A DNA stretch of 64,000 nucleotides, from contig CP163498.1 in NCBI GenBank assembly GCA_041071465.1, forward strand, positions 4,606,001 through 4,670,000. Direction: 5' to 3'. The number at the start of each line of letters is the position of its first letter. The stretch's first letter is position 1. The notes beneath the pieces are model-generated. The model did no database searches, had not been told where the DNA came from, and was given only the letters and a program-made list of their open reading frames with translations. This DNA comes from Pseudomonas putida (GTDB taxonomy: Bacteria; Pseudomonadota; Gammaproteobacteria; Pseudomonadales; Pseudomonadaceae). A program made the translations under genes and the position numbers. Below are positions 1-9,358 of the stretch, one piece after another.

Positions 1-210
1 GCACTGGGTGGCTATGTGGAAGGCGCATCGCCCATTGGGCAAGCACTGGTGCAGTTGAAGGGTGTGGCGTTCACCTTCGTTTACTGCTTCGTAGTGAGCT
101 GGGTAATTCTCGCGGCCATCAAGCTGACCATCGGGTTGCGGGCCAGCCGAGAGGAAGAAGAGCAAGGGCTGGACCTGGCGGAGCACAATGAGCGCGCTTA
201 TAACCTTTGA
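1..210 (+). CDS. Ammonium transporter, C-terminal fragment (gene begins before the window)
   Basis: The frame is open from base 1 and stops with TGA at 208-210; the apparent GTG start at 16 is internal. The visible 69 residues hold one hydrophobic helix (roughly FVYCFVVSWVILAAIKL) and a charged tail ending EEEEQGLDLAEHNERAYN. That layout, a last transmembrane helix followed by an acidic tail with GLDLAEHGE-type residues, is characteristic of the cytoplasmic C-terminus of Amt/MEP ammonium channels, where the GlnK PII protein docks. No glnK lies downstream; the next gene is convergent. The family call is firm, but which Amt paralogue cannot be told from the tail. Confidence 0.85.
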   Translation, partial: ALGGYVEGASPIGQALVQLKGVAFTFVYCFVVSWVILAAIKLTIGLRASREEEEQGLDLAEHNERAYNL

Positions 211-226
211 CAACACGTTGTGCCTG

Positions 227-262
227 CCGGCCTCTTCGTGGTTTTACCCGCGAAGGGGCCGG
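227..262. terminator. Hairpin between convergent amt and permease genes
   Basis: An imperfect inverted repeat (CCGGCCTCTTCG near 227-238, CGAAGGGGCCGG at 251-262) sits between the two convergent stop codons. It also resembles the local REP hairpin family (GGCCTCTTCGCGG...). It probably serves as a bidirectional terminator. Confidence 0.5.
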
Positions 263-273
263 TGCAGTTTGAA

Positions 274-1686
274 TCAGTGCCCCATGGCCAACTTGGCACT
301 CATCTGCCGGCGACGGTAGGCACTGTCACGGCTGGCCAGCCACCAGTACAGCGGTGAAGTAATCGCCAGCCCTACCAGCCACGACAGGTCAGCCCCGTTG
401 ATGTGCTCGGAAATCGGCCCGACATACAGCGGTGTGTTCATGAACGGGATCTGCACCACGATACCCACTGTATAGGCGATCAGCGCCTGTGGGTTGTAAC
501 GGCCGTAGATACCGCCATCGACCTGGAAGATCGACTGGATGTCGTAGTCGCCCTTGTGAATGGCATAAAAGTCGATCAGGTTGATCGCCGTCCACGGCAC
601 CAGCACCACCAGCAGCACCAGCACCATGTCGACGAAGTGGCCGATGAAGTCCGCCGAAGCGAACACCGCTACCACGCTGCAGGCTGCCAGCACGATCAAC
701 GACAGCACGGCGCGGCTCTTGGCGGTAGGGATCCAACGGTAGGCGAAGGTCTGGATCAGGGTGATGATCGACAGCACCGCACCATACAGGTTGAGGGCAT
801 TGTGGCTGATGACGCTGAGCAGAAACAGCACCAGCATGATCGGGCCGAGGGTGCCAGTGGCCAGTTTGACCGCGTCCATGGTGTCCATGCCGGCCGGGAT
901 CGCCAGCACGGCCACGGCGCCGAAAATGAACGACAGGCTCGAACCCAGGGCTGAGCCCAGGTAGGTGGTCCAGAACGTCGAGCTGACTTTCACATCTGCC
1001 GGCAGGTAGCGTGAATAGTCCGACACATAGGGCGCAAAGGCGATTTGCCACAGCGCCGCCAGCGACACGGTGGCCAGCCAGCCAGCCAGGTTGAAGCCGC
1101 CGCGGGTGAGGAAGTCGTCGCTTTGTACATGGGTGAAGATGTAGCCGAAGCCGACCACGATGCCGATGCCCAGCACCCAGGTGCCGATGCGGTTGAGCAC
1201 GTGAATGAAGCGGTAGCCGATGATGCCGATGACGCCCGAGCCCAATGCACCGATGACGATGCCGACCGGTACCGGTACGGCGTCGACCACGCCATGCAGT
1301 GACTTGCCGGCAAGCACGATGTTGGACGCGAAGAAGCCGATGTACATGACGCCGGCGATCACTACCACCAGCAGCGCACCGAGGGTGCCGAACTGGGCGC
1401 GGCTCTGGATCATCTGCGGGATGCCCATTTGCGGGCCCTGGGCCGAGTGCAGCGCCATCAGCACACCGCCGACCAGGTGGCCGACCAGGATGGCGACGAT
1501 GCCCCATACCAGGTTCAGGTGGAACAACTGCACGCCCAGCGCGCCGGTGACGATGGGTAGCGGCGCGATGTTGCCGCCGAACCACAGTGTGAACAGATCC
1601 CTTACCTTTCCATGGCGGTCTTGCGGGGGCACATAGCCGATCGTGTGTTTTTCTATCAGGGGTGCCGAATTGGCTGCACTGGTCAT
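274..1686 (-). CDS. NCS1-family cytosine/purine-type permease
   Basis: A 470-residue polytopic inner-membrane protein, hydrophobic almost throughout, of the nucleobase:cation symporter-1 family (imports cytosine, purines, hydantoin, thiamine and similar compounds). Family signatures include RDLFTLWFGGNIAPLPIVTGA near the N-terminus and a QMGIPQMIQSRAQFG loop. It is a close paralogue of the permease at 15058-16464; the two align along their whole length. I start at 1686 (MTSAANS) because TTGGAGTC lies just upstream; an in-frame ATG at 1713 lacks a good ribosome-binding site. It lies outside the catabolic island and has no clear copy of the operator found there, so co-regulation is uncertain. 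Substrate unknown. Confidence 0.9.
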   Translation of the reverse strand: MTSAANSAPLIEKHTIGYVPPQDRHGKVRDLFTLWFGGNIAPLPIVTGALGVQLFHLNLVWGIVAILVGHLVGGVLMALHSAQGPQMGIPQMIQSRAQFGTLGALLVVVIAGVMYIGFFASNIVLAGKSLHGVVDAVPVPVGIVIGALGSGVIGIIGYRFIHVLNRIGTWVLGIGIVVGFGYIFTHVQSDDFLTRGGFNLAGWLATVSLAALWQIAFAPYVSDYSRYLPADVKVSSTFWTTYLGSALGSSLSFIFGAVAVLAIPAGMDTMDAVKLATGTLGPIMLVLFLLSVISHNALNLYGAVLSIITLIQTFAYRWIPTAKSRAVLSLIVLAACSVVAVFASADFIGHFVDMVLVLLVVLVPWTAINLIDFYAIHKGDYDIQSIFQVDGGIYGRYNPQALIAYTVGIVVQIPFMNTPLYVGPISEHINGADLSWLVGLAITSPLYWWLASRDSAYRRRQMSAKLAMGH

Positions 1687-1988
1687 GACTGACTCCAAGG
1701 CAAGGTAGGGCATCGGGAGCTGCCCGGGGGCGTGCCGGCGATGGGCGACGCGTTCTTGTTGGAGCGATGATGCGGGGCGCGGGGATAACGAGAAATTAGT
1801 AAATATGTACCCATAAACCTTAAAAAACCTAAGGCTGACAAAAGCTTAAGCGGGGGACGGTAGCAAGGAGGGTGCCAGCAGGCGGGAAGGCTTGGGATAG
1901 AGGGGGTGAGCCCTTTGCCCGTAGCAAGTGGTGGGCTTTGCTGGTGCACCATGCCCATTTTCAGGGCAGCTGAATGGTTGCCAGTAAT

Positions 1989-2020
1989 GGCCCTTTCGCG
2001 GGGTTGTCCGCGAAAGGGCC
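1989..2020. terminator. Perfect 13-bp-stem hairpin downstream of the Lrp gene
   Basis: GGCCCTTTCGCGG (1989-2001) pairs exactly with CCGCGAAAGGGCC (2008-2020) around a 6-base loop, just after the Lrp stop at 2038 on the minus strand. Stem sequence resembles the P. putida REP type. The rest of 1687-2037 is the permease leader and promoter region and is AT-rich around 1790-1830. Confidence 0.6.
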
Positions 2021-2037
2021 AGCACAGGAGCAAACGG

Positions 2038-2490
2038 CTACATCGGCAACAACCGGTCTTGGATCACCTCTTTCATCACCAAGGTCGAACTCAGGCGCTT
2101 CACATTGGGAATGCTGGTCAGTTTCTCGTCATACAGCTTCTGAAACGCCGGCAGGTCCTTGGCCACCACATGCAGCAAATAATCCGGGTCGCCGAACAGC
2201 CGCTGCGCCTCGACGATCTGCGGGATCTCCGCCAGTGCCGCTTCAAAGTCCGCCACCGGTTGGCGGGTTACCTCGCGCAGGGTAACGAACACCAACGCGG
2301 CAAAGTTCAGCCCCAGGGCGCTCGGCGCCAAGCGGGCGTGATAGCCCAGAATCGCTCCGGACTCTTCCAGCGCCTTCAAGCGCCGATGGCAGGGCGACAG
2401 GCTGAGCCCTACGCGGTCGGCCAGCTCGGTTACCGACAGCCGCCCATCCTTTTGCAGTTCGGCAAGGATTTTTCGATCTGTTCGGTCCAT
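2038..2490 (-). CDS. Lrp/AsnC-family transcriptional regulator
   Basis: A 150-residue protein of normal Lrp length. The N-terminal winged helix-turn-helix (about residues 1-60) opens with MDRTDRKILAELQKDGR and contains LADRVGLSLSPCHRRLKALE, the canonical AsnC-type HTH. The C-terminal RAM domain (about 65-145) would bind an amino-acid effector and form the oligomer. It is divergent from a LysE-type exporter (start 2600) with 109 bp between, the standard arrangement in which an Lrp protein senses excess amino acid and induces an exporter. The specific amino acid cannot be read from sequence. Confidence 0.92.
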   Translation of the reverse strand: MDRTDRKILAELQKDGRLSVTELADRVGLSLSPCHRRLKALEESGAILGYHARLAPSALGLNFAALVFVTLREVTRQPVADFEAALAEIPQIVEAQRLFGDPDYLLHVVAKDLPAFQKLYDEKLTSIPNVKRLSSTLVMKEVIQDRLLPM

Positions 2491-2599
2491 GGGGGAGAAT
2501 CTTCCAGTAAATAAATGAAGAGGGGAATATACGAAAGAAAATCCCCGGGCGGAATCCGTAATCTTTCGACATCCAACGCAGTAGATAAGGAAGATTCAA

Positions 2600-3214
2600 G
2601 TGGCTATCAGTGTGCTGACGGCGTTTTGGGCCGTGTCGATGCTGTTCGTGATAACCCCGGGTGCAGACTGGGCCTACGCCATCTCGGCGGGCATGCGCGG
2701 GCGCTGGGTGATGCCGGCGGTGGTGGGGATGTTGTCGGGGCATTTTCTGGCCACGCTGGTGGTGGCGGCCGGGGTCGGCAGCCTGCTGGCAGGCCACCCC
2801 TTGGCGCTGACCTTGCTGACCCTGGCGGGTTGCAGCTACCTGCTATGGCTGGGCGGCAACCTGTTGCTGAGCCCGGCATTGCCGGCGGCCGGGCAGGGCG
2901 GTGCGGGGGAGTCGGGTTCGCGCTGGGCGTTCAAGGGGTTTTGCGTCAGTGGCCTGAACCCGAAAGTGTTCCTGCTGTTCCTGGCCTTGTTGCCGCAGTT
3001 CACCGACCCGCAGTCGAGCTGGCCGGTGCCGTTGCAGATCTTGTTGCTGGGGCTGGTGCACCTGTGCAGTTCACTGGTGATCTATTCGCTGGTGGGTTAC
3101 GGCGCCAAGGCGGTACTGAGCACACGGCCAGGGGCGGCGAAACTGGTCGGGCGGGTGTCGGGGGTGGCAATGATTGCAGTAGCCTTGGGACTGATTGCAG
3201 GGCAAATCAACTGA
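2600..3214 (+). CDS. LysE/RhtB-family amino-acid exporter
   Basis: A 204-residue inner-membrane protein with about six hydrophobic segments. It carries the LysE N-terminal motif around TPGADWAYAISAGMRGR (residues about 16-32) and the mid-protein GFCVSGLNPKVFLLFLALLPQF block, both diagnostic of LysE/RhtB efflux proteins. Start is GTG at 2600, preceded by AAGGAAG. Likely exports an amino acid under control of the divergent Lrp regulator; a second LysE gene follows at 3281 in the same direction. Confidence 0.9.
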   Translation: MAISVLTAFWAVSMLFVITPGADWAYAISAGMRGRWVMPAVVGMLSGHFLATLVVAAGVGSLLAGHPLALTLLTLAGCSYLLWLGGNLLLSPALPAAGQGGAGESGSRWAFKGFCVSGLNPKVFLLFLALLPQFTDPQSSWPVPLQILLLGLVHLCSSLVIYSLVGYGAKAVLSTRPGAAKLVGRVSGVAMIAVALGLIAGQIN

Positions 3215-3280
3215 ACTCACCTGTATGCGATGGCTTCGGATAAACTCGCTGCAGCCCAATGCACAACCAGGATGTGCCCC

Positions 3281-3913
3281 ATGCCCGATATCACCCAACT
3301 GCTCACCTTCGCCCTGATCTGCCTTGGCATGGTCCTTACCCCAGGGCCGAACATGATCTACCTGATCTCCCGCTCGATCTGTCAGGGCCGCAAGGCCGGG
3401 TTGATTTCCCTCGGCGGTGTGGCCCTGGGCTTCGTTATCTATATGTTCTGCGCCGCGTTGGGCATCACTGCCCTGGTGATGGCCGTACCCTTTGCCTACG
3501 ATGCGTTGCGCATCGGTGGTGCGCTGTACCTGTTGTACCTGGCCTGGCAGGCGCTGCGCCCCGGTGGTCGTTCGCCGTTCCAGGTGCGTGACCTGCCTGC
3601 CGACAGCCCGAGGCGGTTGTTCACCATGGGCTTTGCCACCAGCCTGCTGAACCCGAAGATCGCCGTCATGTACCTGTCGCTGATGCCGCAGTTCATCGAA
3701 CCGGGGCACGGCAGTGTGCTGTTGCAATCGCTGGTACTGGGTTCGACGCAGATCGCCATCAGCGTCACGGTCAATGCCATGATCGCGATCATGGCCGGAT
3801 CCATCGCCGTGTTCCTTGCCGGTCGCCCATTGTGGCAGCAGGTTCAGCGCTGGTTGATGGGTACGGTACTGGCTGGCCTTGCCGTGCGCATGCTGGCGGA
3901 AGGGCGCCGCTGA
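3281..3913 (+). CDS. LysE/RhtB-family amino-acid exporter, second copy
   Basis: A 210-residue membrane protein with the motif GMVLTPGPNMIYLISRS near the N-terminus and FATSLLNPKIAVMYLSLMPQF in the middle, both LysE hallmarks. I place the start at 3281 (MPDITQ) because the hydrophobic first helix begins there and an AGGAT lies upstream; the frame is open further back to 3230. It follows the first LysE gene by 66 bp and may be co-transcribed with it. The two copies are clearly diverged, suggesting different export substrates. Confidence 0.88.
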   Translation: MPDITQLLTFALICLGMVLTPGPNMIYLISRSICQGRKAGLISLGGVALGFVIYMFCAALGITALVMAVPFAYDALRIGGALYLLYLAWQALRPGGRSPFQVRDLPADSPRRLFTMGFATSLLNPKIAVMYLSLMPQFIEPGHGSVLLQSLVLGSTQIAISVTVNAMIAIMAGSIAVFLAGRPLWQQVQRWLMGTVLAGLAVRMLAEGRR

Positions 3914-3934
3914 TCGCCCATCACAAGCGTGGGT

Positions 3935-6118
3935 TCAGTTGCCCAGCACTTTCCCGAGCAGGCGGCACACCTGTTCTGCCGAATAGGGCTTGGCCAGGAA
4001 GGTGAACCCCTGGTGCCCGCCTTCGGCAATCGCCTCGCTGTAACCCGACGTGAGGATCACCGGCAACCGTGGGTGCAGGCGGCGCAGCTCACGGGCCAGC
4101 GCCAGGCCGCCCATGCCGGGCATGACCACATCGGAAAACACCGCATCAAAGTCACCTGCCGGTCCCTCCAGCTGCGTCAGGGCCTCTTCCGCCGAGCGCG
4201 CATAGCTGATCCGATAGCCGTGGTCTTCTAGGATTTGAGCGGTGAAGTTGCCAAGATCAGGGTTGTCCTCCACCACCAGTATTCGCCGTCGTTCGCCCTG
4301 CGCCTGCGCCTGGCTGCTGCTTGGGGCATCCGCCGGCAAGGCTGCGGGCGGTGTCTCCTGTGGCAGGTACAGGGTAAAGGTGGTGCCCTGGCCCTGAACG
4401 CTGTGCACCTGCACGTCACCGCCAGACTGCTTGGCAAACCCGAACACCTGCGACAACCCCAGCCCAGTGCCTTCACCCGGCGCCTTGGTGGTGAAGAACG
4501 GGTCGAAAATGCGCTCCAGCAGCTCGCTGGCAATACCGACACCACTGTCGCTCACCGAGATGGCCGCAAACGGGCCAGGCTGTGGCGCCTGGCCGCGCAG
4601 GGCAGGCAGGCTCTGGTCGGCCTGCAGACGCAGCAGCAACGTACCTTCGCCGGCCATGGCGTCGCGTCCGTTGAGCATCAGGTTGATCACCGCCGTTTCC
4701 AGCTGGCTGAGGTCGGCGCGGATATGGCAGGGCGCCTGCGGCAGCTTCAGTGCGACCTGGATGCGTGCGCCGGTGGCGGTGTCGAGCATTTCGGCCATGG
4801 CTTCCAACCGAGGGCCGGCCTCGAACACTTGCGGGCTGAGGGCCTGGCGGCGGGCAAAGGCAAGCAGTTGGCCGGTCAGCTTGGCGCCGCGGTCCACGGT
4901 GTCGGACATGGTCTTGATGTAGCGTTCGCGGCGTTTCTCGTCCAGGTCGGGGCGCTGCAGAAAGTGCAGCGAGGACCGGATGATGGTCAGCAGGTTGTTG
5001 AAGTCATGGGCGACACCACCTGTCAGCTGGCCGATGGCTTCCAGCTTTTGTGCCTGGCGCAGTACGGCTTCGGTGTGCAGCAACTGGGTAGTACGTTCTT
5101 CGACGCGGTGCTCCAGGGTGGCGTTGAGCGCCTCCAGCGCTGCCATGGCCTCGCGCACTTCGGCATTGGCCTGCACCCGCTGGATATGCGCCCAGCAACG
5201 TTCGGTCACTTCGCCGATCAGCGCTTGCTCGTAGTCGGTCCATACCCTTGGCACGCGGTCATGAATGGCCATCAGCGCCGTCAACCTGCCACCCTTGATC
5301 AGCGGTATGCAGATAGTGGCCGTAATGCCGATGGCCTGAAAGGTTGCCGCCTCGTCAGCCGCCAGCTCGCGGAGGTTGTCGTTGATCACCAACGCCAGGC
5401 CGCTGCGCAGCCGGCTGACCGCCATGTGGCCGAAGTCATGCAGGTGGTACTGGCCCACCAGGCGTGGTGAACCGGGTGCCACCGCGTCGCCGCAGATAGT
5501 GAAGCCATCCTGGTCCGGCTCCATCACCGCATAGGCACAGCTGGACAGGCCAAGGTGCTCGACCAGCATGCGGGTGGTGATGGCCATGATCTGGTCCGGG
5601 TCGTTGGCCTCGGTCACGGCGCGCCCAAGGTTGTCGAGAAAATTCAGGCGCTGGTTGGTGACCACGCTGGCGGTGGTTTCGGTGACCGTGTCGAGCATGC
5701 CCAGCACCTTGCCGTCATGGCCGCGTATCGGGCTGTAGCAGAAGGTGAAATAGGCACGCTCGGGGCAGCCGTTACGCACGATCGCCAACGGGAAGTCTTC
5801 GATGTACACCGCTTCACCGGCCAATGCACGGTCGGCCATGCTGCTGATGTCGGCCCAAGCTTCTTGCCAGACCTCGCGGAAGGGGACGCCCAGGGCCAAG
5901 GGTTTCTGCCCGAGGATTGGCAAGAAGGCGTCGTTGTGCAGGGTAAGCAGGTCGGGGCCCCACAACACGGCCTGTGGGAAGCGCGAGGCCAGGCACAGCG
6001 CCACGGTGGTCTTGAGTGCATCCGGCCAGGCCTCGAGCGGGCCGAGGCTGGTACGTGTCCAGTCGTGGTTGCGGATGCGTTCGGCCATCAAGCCGCCGCC
6101 GTCTAACCATTTCGCCAT
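3935..6118 (-). CDS. Hybrid sensor histidine kinase/response regulator with PAS and GAF domains
   Basis: A 727-residue soluble-looking protein with no convincing membrane helix. Order: PAS-like sensor (about residues 20-160), GAF (about 165-310), coiled coil (about 315-355), phosphoacceptor domain with [17 protein letters not shown] (His near 370), ATP-binding domain ending [20 protein letters not shown], and a C-terminal receiver domain (about 610-727) with the acceptor Asp in [11 protein letters not shown] and the Lys in FLAKPYS. It has no adjacent regulator gene, so its receiver must pass phosphate on or act in-house. Signal unknown. ATG at 6118 is used; a second candidate start lies 10 codons in. 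Confidence 0.93.
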   Translation of the reverse strand: MAKWLDGGGLMAERIRNHDWTRTSLGPLEAWPDALKTTVALCLASRFPQAVLWGPDLLTLHNDAFLPILGQKPLALGVPFREVWQEAWADISSMADRALAGEAVYIEDFPLAIVRNGCPERAYFTFCYSPIRGHDGKVLGMLDTVTETTASVVTNQRLNFLDNLGRAVTEANDPDQIMAITTRMLVEHLGLSSCAYAVMEPDQDGFTICGDAVAPGSPRLVGQYHLHDFGHMAVSRLRSGLALVINDNLRELAADEAATFQAIGITATICIPLIKGGRLTALMAIHDRVPRVWTDYEQALIGEVTERCWAHIQRVQANAEVREAMAALEALNATLEHRVEERTTQLLHTEAVLRQAQKLEAIGQLTGGVAHDFNNLLTIIRSSLHFLQRPDLDEKRRERYIKTMSDTVDRGAKLTGQLLAFARRQALSPQVFEAGPRLEAMAEMLDTATGARIQVALKLPQAPCHIRADLSQLETAVINLMLNGRDAMAGEGTLLLRLQADQSLPALRGQAPQPGPFAAISVSDSGVGIASELLERIFDPFFTTKAPGEGTGLGLSQVFGFAKQSGGDVQVHSVQGQGTTFTLYLPQETPPAALPADAPSSSQAQAQGERRRILVVEDNPDLGNFTAQILEDHGYRISYARSAEEALTQLEGPAGDFDAVFSDVVMPGMGGLALARELRRLHPRLPVILTSGYSEAIAEGGHQGFTFLAKPYSAEQVCRLLGKVLGN

Positions 6119-6134
6119 GGCCTGATGCCGATCC

Positions 6135-6153
6135 TTTAGCTTGAGAAGCTAAA
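6135..6153. promoter_or_regulatory. 8-bp-stem palindrome upstream of the sensor kinase
   Basis: TTTAGCTT-GAG-AAGCTAAA is a perfect inverted repeat 17 bases upstream of the kinase ATG. It lies in the leader or promoter, so it could be an operator or an RNA hairpin affecting translation. It lacks a T-run positioned for a terminator of the metallopeptidase gene. Confidence 0.35.
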
Positions 6154-6218
6154 AGATGCACTGAGATGGCGTGATTTGCGAGTGTTTTGTAGCGGTCAGC
6201 CAGGCGAGTGGTGAGCTG

Positions 6219-7390
6219 TTAGCGAAAACCCGCCACGATCCCTTTGCGCTCTTCGAGCAAACGGTGGTTATCGGCGGTGTCCTTGTCCCCCAACCGGATA
6301 CCGTCCACCTCGCGCTGCGGGTCTGACCAGTAAGGTAGCCGGACCGTATCCAGTCTGAAGGCGGTCATGACGGTATACAATTTTGGTCCGTCCGCTGGCT
6401 CATGAGCGTAGCCATGGCCATAGGCAAACGGACCGCTTGCGTTATCATGTGCCCCCCTAAAAGGTGGCCGATTTCATGGGCAAAGGTGAATCTCCCGACC
6501 CCGATGCAGCGCACGTTTACTACGGTGAATGCAGTCTCGGCGCTGGCGCCGATCTCACCGGCAAATCCACAGCTCGTGTTGGCGTTGTCACGTAGCAAAA
6601 CCACCACGTCGGCCTTCAAGGTGTCTCTCATATCATGGACTTCGTCCATGTAACCGTCATCGATCTTCATGAGCCTGTCCAAATCCCAGTTCGGACTGAA
6701 TGACTGCTCGTAGTCCAGTGGGAACACGTCTGCAAGTTCCAGCGAAAGATCGATTCCGCTTTCGACGAAGGTCTGGTTCGACTCCTCGATGGCCAGATGA
6801 GCCATTGCTCTTAAGTCTTCGCTGGCTTCGTCAGCCTGACGCGAAGCGACAACCAGTACCCGAATAGTGGCATGGCCCGGCTGGTAAGGCGCTATTGCGA
6901 CATGTTGGCGGGGGCCGAGCATTGCCCCACTTGGTATTGACGGATCGTGGTCGGGAGGCAGCTTCGCTGCGTCGATCTTGCTCAGTACCGTTGCATCCCC
7001 ACTGGGAAGGAGGCTGTAAGCCTGGCCATCGCGGCGGATGATTCCGCTAACTCGGTTGCTGGAGCGGATCAGAATGATGCTGTTCAGGGCGGCCTTGAGC
7101 GAACCGTTTGCTGCAGGGGCGGCACTCTCAGCGATGAGAGTGCCATGCCAGGCAATCGTGCCGTCTGGCAGCGTATGGACTGCTATCCGGTCTGCCAGGA
7201 GACGCCCCTCGCCGGGAATTACAAGGCTCAGGCGCTGGGTGTCCGTATCAATGCTCTGTGGATTGATGCGCACCTGCCACTGTTCGGGGATCCACGCCGC
7301 CCTGGTAGCCTGCACTGGCGGGTTGATGGTCGAACAGGCAGCTAGCGTTGTCGTTAGCAGCAGGCACAGGAGGCGATTCCAGATCTTCAT
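6219..7390 (-). pseudogene. Lipoprotein zinc metallopeptidase, frameshifted inside the active-site motif
   Basis: The product starts at 7390 (GGAGTG upstream) with a lipoprotein signal (LLLTTTLAACS, lipidated Cys about residue 19). The reading frame runs to HEIGHLLGGHM and then leaves frame at a six-C run (6452-6457 on the plus strand), ending at 6365. Adding one base restores HEIGHLLGGAHD, exactly the HExxHxxGxxHD zinc motif of metzincin-type peptidases. The frame then continues with GYAHEPADG and a Met-turn-like YTVMTAF to TAA at 6219, giving 390 residues. So the conserved protein is a cell-envelope zinc protease, broken here by a one-base deletion that may be a sequencing error. Stands alone between two minus-strand genes. 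Confidence 0.85.
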
Positions 7391-7473
7391 GGGCACACTC
7401 CGAGTGGAGTGCATACGCTAGCAACCCGTTGCGGAACTGGAACCTGGCAGTTTTACTAGGTGGTTCGCCGGTT

Positions 7474-8037
7474 TCAGCGAATGAAGTGCACCTTGCCGGT
7501 GTCGTCATTGCCCATGTATATGCCATACACCCCGGCTTGGCGTTCAAGGATATAGCGCTCGAGAATCTGCCGGATCGCCGGGTAGTAGATTTGATCCCAG
7601 GGGATTTCATCCGGTTCGAAGAACTTGTAAGCCAGGGTCTCCGGCCCGTACTGCCCGGTCTCTTCGGTGACGCTGGCGCGGAAGATGATGTACACCTCGC
7701 TGATTTTCGGCACGCTGAAGATCGAATAGGGTGAGACGATGTCCGCACGAACGCCGGTTTCTTCCCACACTTCGCGCAATGCCGCCTGCTCGGTGGTTTC
7801 CCCAGCCTCCATGAACCCGGCGGGTAAAGTCCAGGTGCCCGGCCGCGGCGGGATGGCGCGTTGACACAGCAGGTACTTGCCATCGCGCTCGATGATGCAG
7901 CCGGCGATGATCTTCGGGTTGATGTAATGGATGTAGCCGCAGCCGGTGCAGTGCAGGCGTTCATGGGTGTCGCCTGTGGGAACGCCCCGGGCCAGTTCCG
8001 TGGTGCAGTGCGGGCAGTAGCGCGGGGCGTTGGGCAT
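7474..8037 (-). CDS. NUDIX hydrolase with N-terminal zinc ribbon
   Basis: A 187-residue protein. Four cysteines (C8, C11, C30, C33) form a zinc ribbon, followed by a Nudix domain with the full box (GFMEAGETTEQ..., then REVWEETGV). Such proteins hydrolyse nucleoside-diphosphate-linked compounds, often ADP-ribose, NADH or FAD-type substrates. Its ATG is 2 bp after the GntR gene stop, so it is the last gene of the catabolic operon. A role in cleaning up damaged flavin or nicotinamide cofactors would fit the company of a flavin monooxygenase, but that is inference. Confidence 0.88.
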   Translation of the reverse strand: MPNAPRYCPHCTTELARGVPTGDTHERLHCTGCGYIHYINPKIIAGCIIERDGKYLLCQRAIPPRPGTWTLPAGFMEAGETTEQAALREVWEETGVRADIVSPYSIFSVPKISEVYIIFRASVTEETGQYGPETLAYKFFEPDEIPWDQIYYPAIRQILERYILERQAGVYGIYMGNDDTGKVHFIR

Positions 8038-8039
8038 GA

Positions 8040-8792
8040 TCAGCGGCCTATGCGGGGTTCCTTCAGGGCCAGGGGCTCGACAATGTCGCGCACCTTGGCG
8101 TTGTCATCCTGCTTCTGGCGCAGGTAGTCCAGGGCCACCTTGGCGGCGGCGCGGACGTGGTCGACCGAGGCCTGGTGGGCCACCAGTGGGTCGCCCCCCT
8201 TGATCGCCTCGACGATCTTTTCCATTTCGCGGTTGCTGGCACCACGGCGGTTTTCCTGCGACACCGAGGTGGCGCGCAGGTAGCTGATGCGGGCCTGCAA
8301 CTGGCGCAGCTGCTGCGCCGCCACCTGGTTGCCGGAGCCTTCCAGCAGCACATCGTAAAAGCCTTGTACCGAATCCAGCACCTGTTGCAGCTCGCCTTCT
8401 TCCAGTGCTTCGCGGTTGACCTCCAGCGCGCGCTCCAGAGCACGGATGTCCTTGGCCTTGGCGTTGAGGGTGAACAGCTGCACGATCAGGCCTTCGAGCA
8501 CACAGCGCAGCTCGTAGATGTCGCGGGCGTCTTCCAGGGTAATGATGGCCACGCGCGGGCCTTTGGCGTCGGCGAATTCCACCAGGCCTTCGGACTCCAG
8601 GTGGCGCAGGGCTTCACGCACCGAAGTACGGCTGACGCCCAAGCGGTCGCAGAGGTCGCGCTCGACCAGGCGGTCGCCTGGCAGCAGGTGAAAGTTCATG
8701 ATCGCGGCGCGCAGCTTGTCGAGCACGATTTCGCGCAGGGTAACGGGGTTGCGGTTGACCTTGAAGCTGTCGTCGAGTGGCTGGCGTTTCAT
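8040..8792 (-). CDS. GntR-family (FCD subfamily) transcriptional regulator
   Basis: A 250-residue protein. The N-terminal GntR winged helix (about residues 15-85) includes LPGDRLVERDLCDRLGVSRT and SVREALRHLESEGLVE. The C-terminal all-helical FCD domain (about 90-235) binds the effector. Several metal-binding histidines usual in FCD domains look replaced (FYDVLLEG where FH is common), so effector binding may be metal-independent. It sits inside the catabolic operon between the decarboxylase-like gene and NUDIX. FCD regulators bind short palindromes of the TGGTnnACCA type, and such sites occur at 12874, 14798 and 14976. It is therefore the likely repressor of the island. Confidence 0.92.
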   Translation of the reverse strand: MKRQPLDDSFKVNRNPVTLREIVLDKLRAAIMNFHLLPGDRLVERDLCDRLGVSRTSVREALRHLESEGLVEFADAKGPRVAIITLEDARDIYELRCVLEGLIVQLFTLNAKAKDIRALERALEVNREALEEGELQQVLDSVQGFYDVLLEGSGNQVAAQQLRQLQARISYLRATSVSQENRRGASNREMEKIVEAIKGGDPLVAHQASVDHVRAAAKVALDYLRQKQDDNAKVRDIVEPLALKEPRIGR

Positions 8793-8880
8793 CAGGTGCG
8801 CTCTTTATGAGGCTGTTGCGCCAACATCGCGGAACGCCCCGAACCGAGGCTTTCCATGCAGTGGTTCGAACAGCCCGTTG

Positions 8881-9270
8881 TTAACGGGTTGACTCCGCAT
8901 CGGCTTCGGCAAACGCTTCACGGGCCAGGCGGAAACTGTCCACCGCCGCGGGTACGCCGCAATAAATGCCGACCTGGAGCAGGATCTCGCGAATCTGTTC
9001 ACGGCTCAGGCCATTGCGCAATGCGCCGCGAATGTGCAGCTTGAGCTCGTGGGGCCGGTTGAGCGCGGAAATCATGGCCAAGTTTATCATGCTGCGCTCT
9101 TTGAGCGAGAGGCCTTCGCGGCCCCAGACGTGGCCCCAGCAGTATTCGGTGACCAGCTGCTGCAACGGCTGGGTGAACGCGTCGGCGTTCTGGATCGAGC
9201 GGTTGACGTAGTCCTCGCCCAGCACCTGGGTGCGGATCTTCAGGCCTCTTTCGTACGTTTCATTGCTCAT
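8881..9270 (-). CDS. Carboxymuconolactone decarboxylase-family protein
   Basis: A 129-residue protein, the usual length of gamma-carboxymuconolactone decarboxylases. It carries the family pattern EYCWGHVWGREGLSLKERSM, then ALNRPHELKLHIRGALRNG and IYCGVPAAVDSF. The position commonly occupied by His before IYxGVPA is Gln here (LLQVGIYCG), which may shift its chemistry. Start at 9270 is chosen for GGAG upstream; the frame opens to 9303. Lying in the operon with a ring-opening monooxygenase, it probably decarboxylates or isomerises a ring-cleavage product rather than working in the protocatechuate pathway, none of whose genes are nearby. Confidence 0.88.
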   Translation of the reverse strand: MSNETYERGLKIRTQVLGEDYVNRSIQNADAFTQPLQQLVTEYCWGHVWGREGLSLKERSMINLAMISALNRPHELKLHIRGALRNGLSREQIREILLQVGIYCGVPAAVDSFRLAREAFAEADAESTR

Positions 9271-9358
9271 GTGCAGTACTCCGGAATAAAACAGGGGCCG
9301 CAACCGAGGGTGAGACGATAGCGCGGCCCCTAAAACAGGGGATCGTTGTTGGCGTACG

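Noticed and set aside
1790..1830. Fourth GntR-type operator before the outer NCS1 permease
   Set aside because: TATGTACCCATAAA resembles the island operator only loosely and lacks the GGTATACC dyad.
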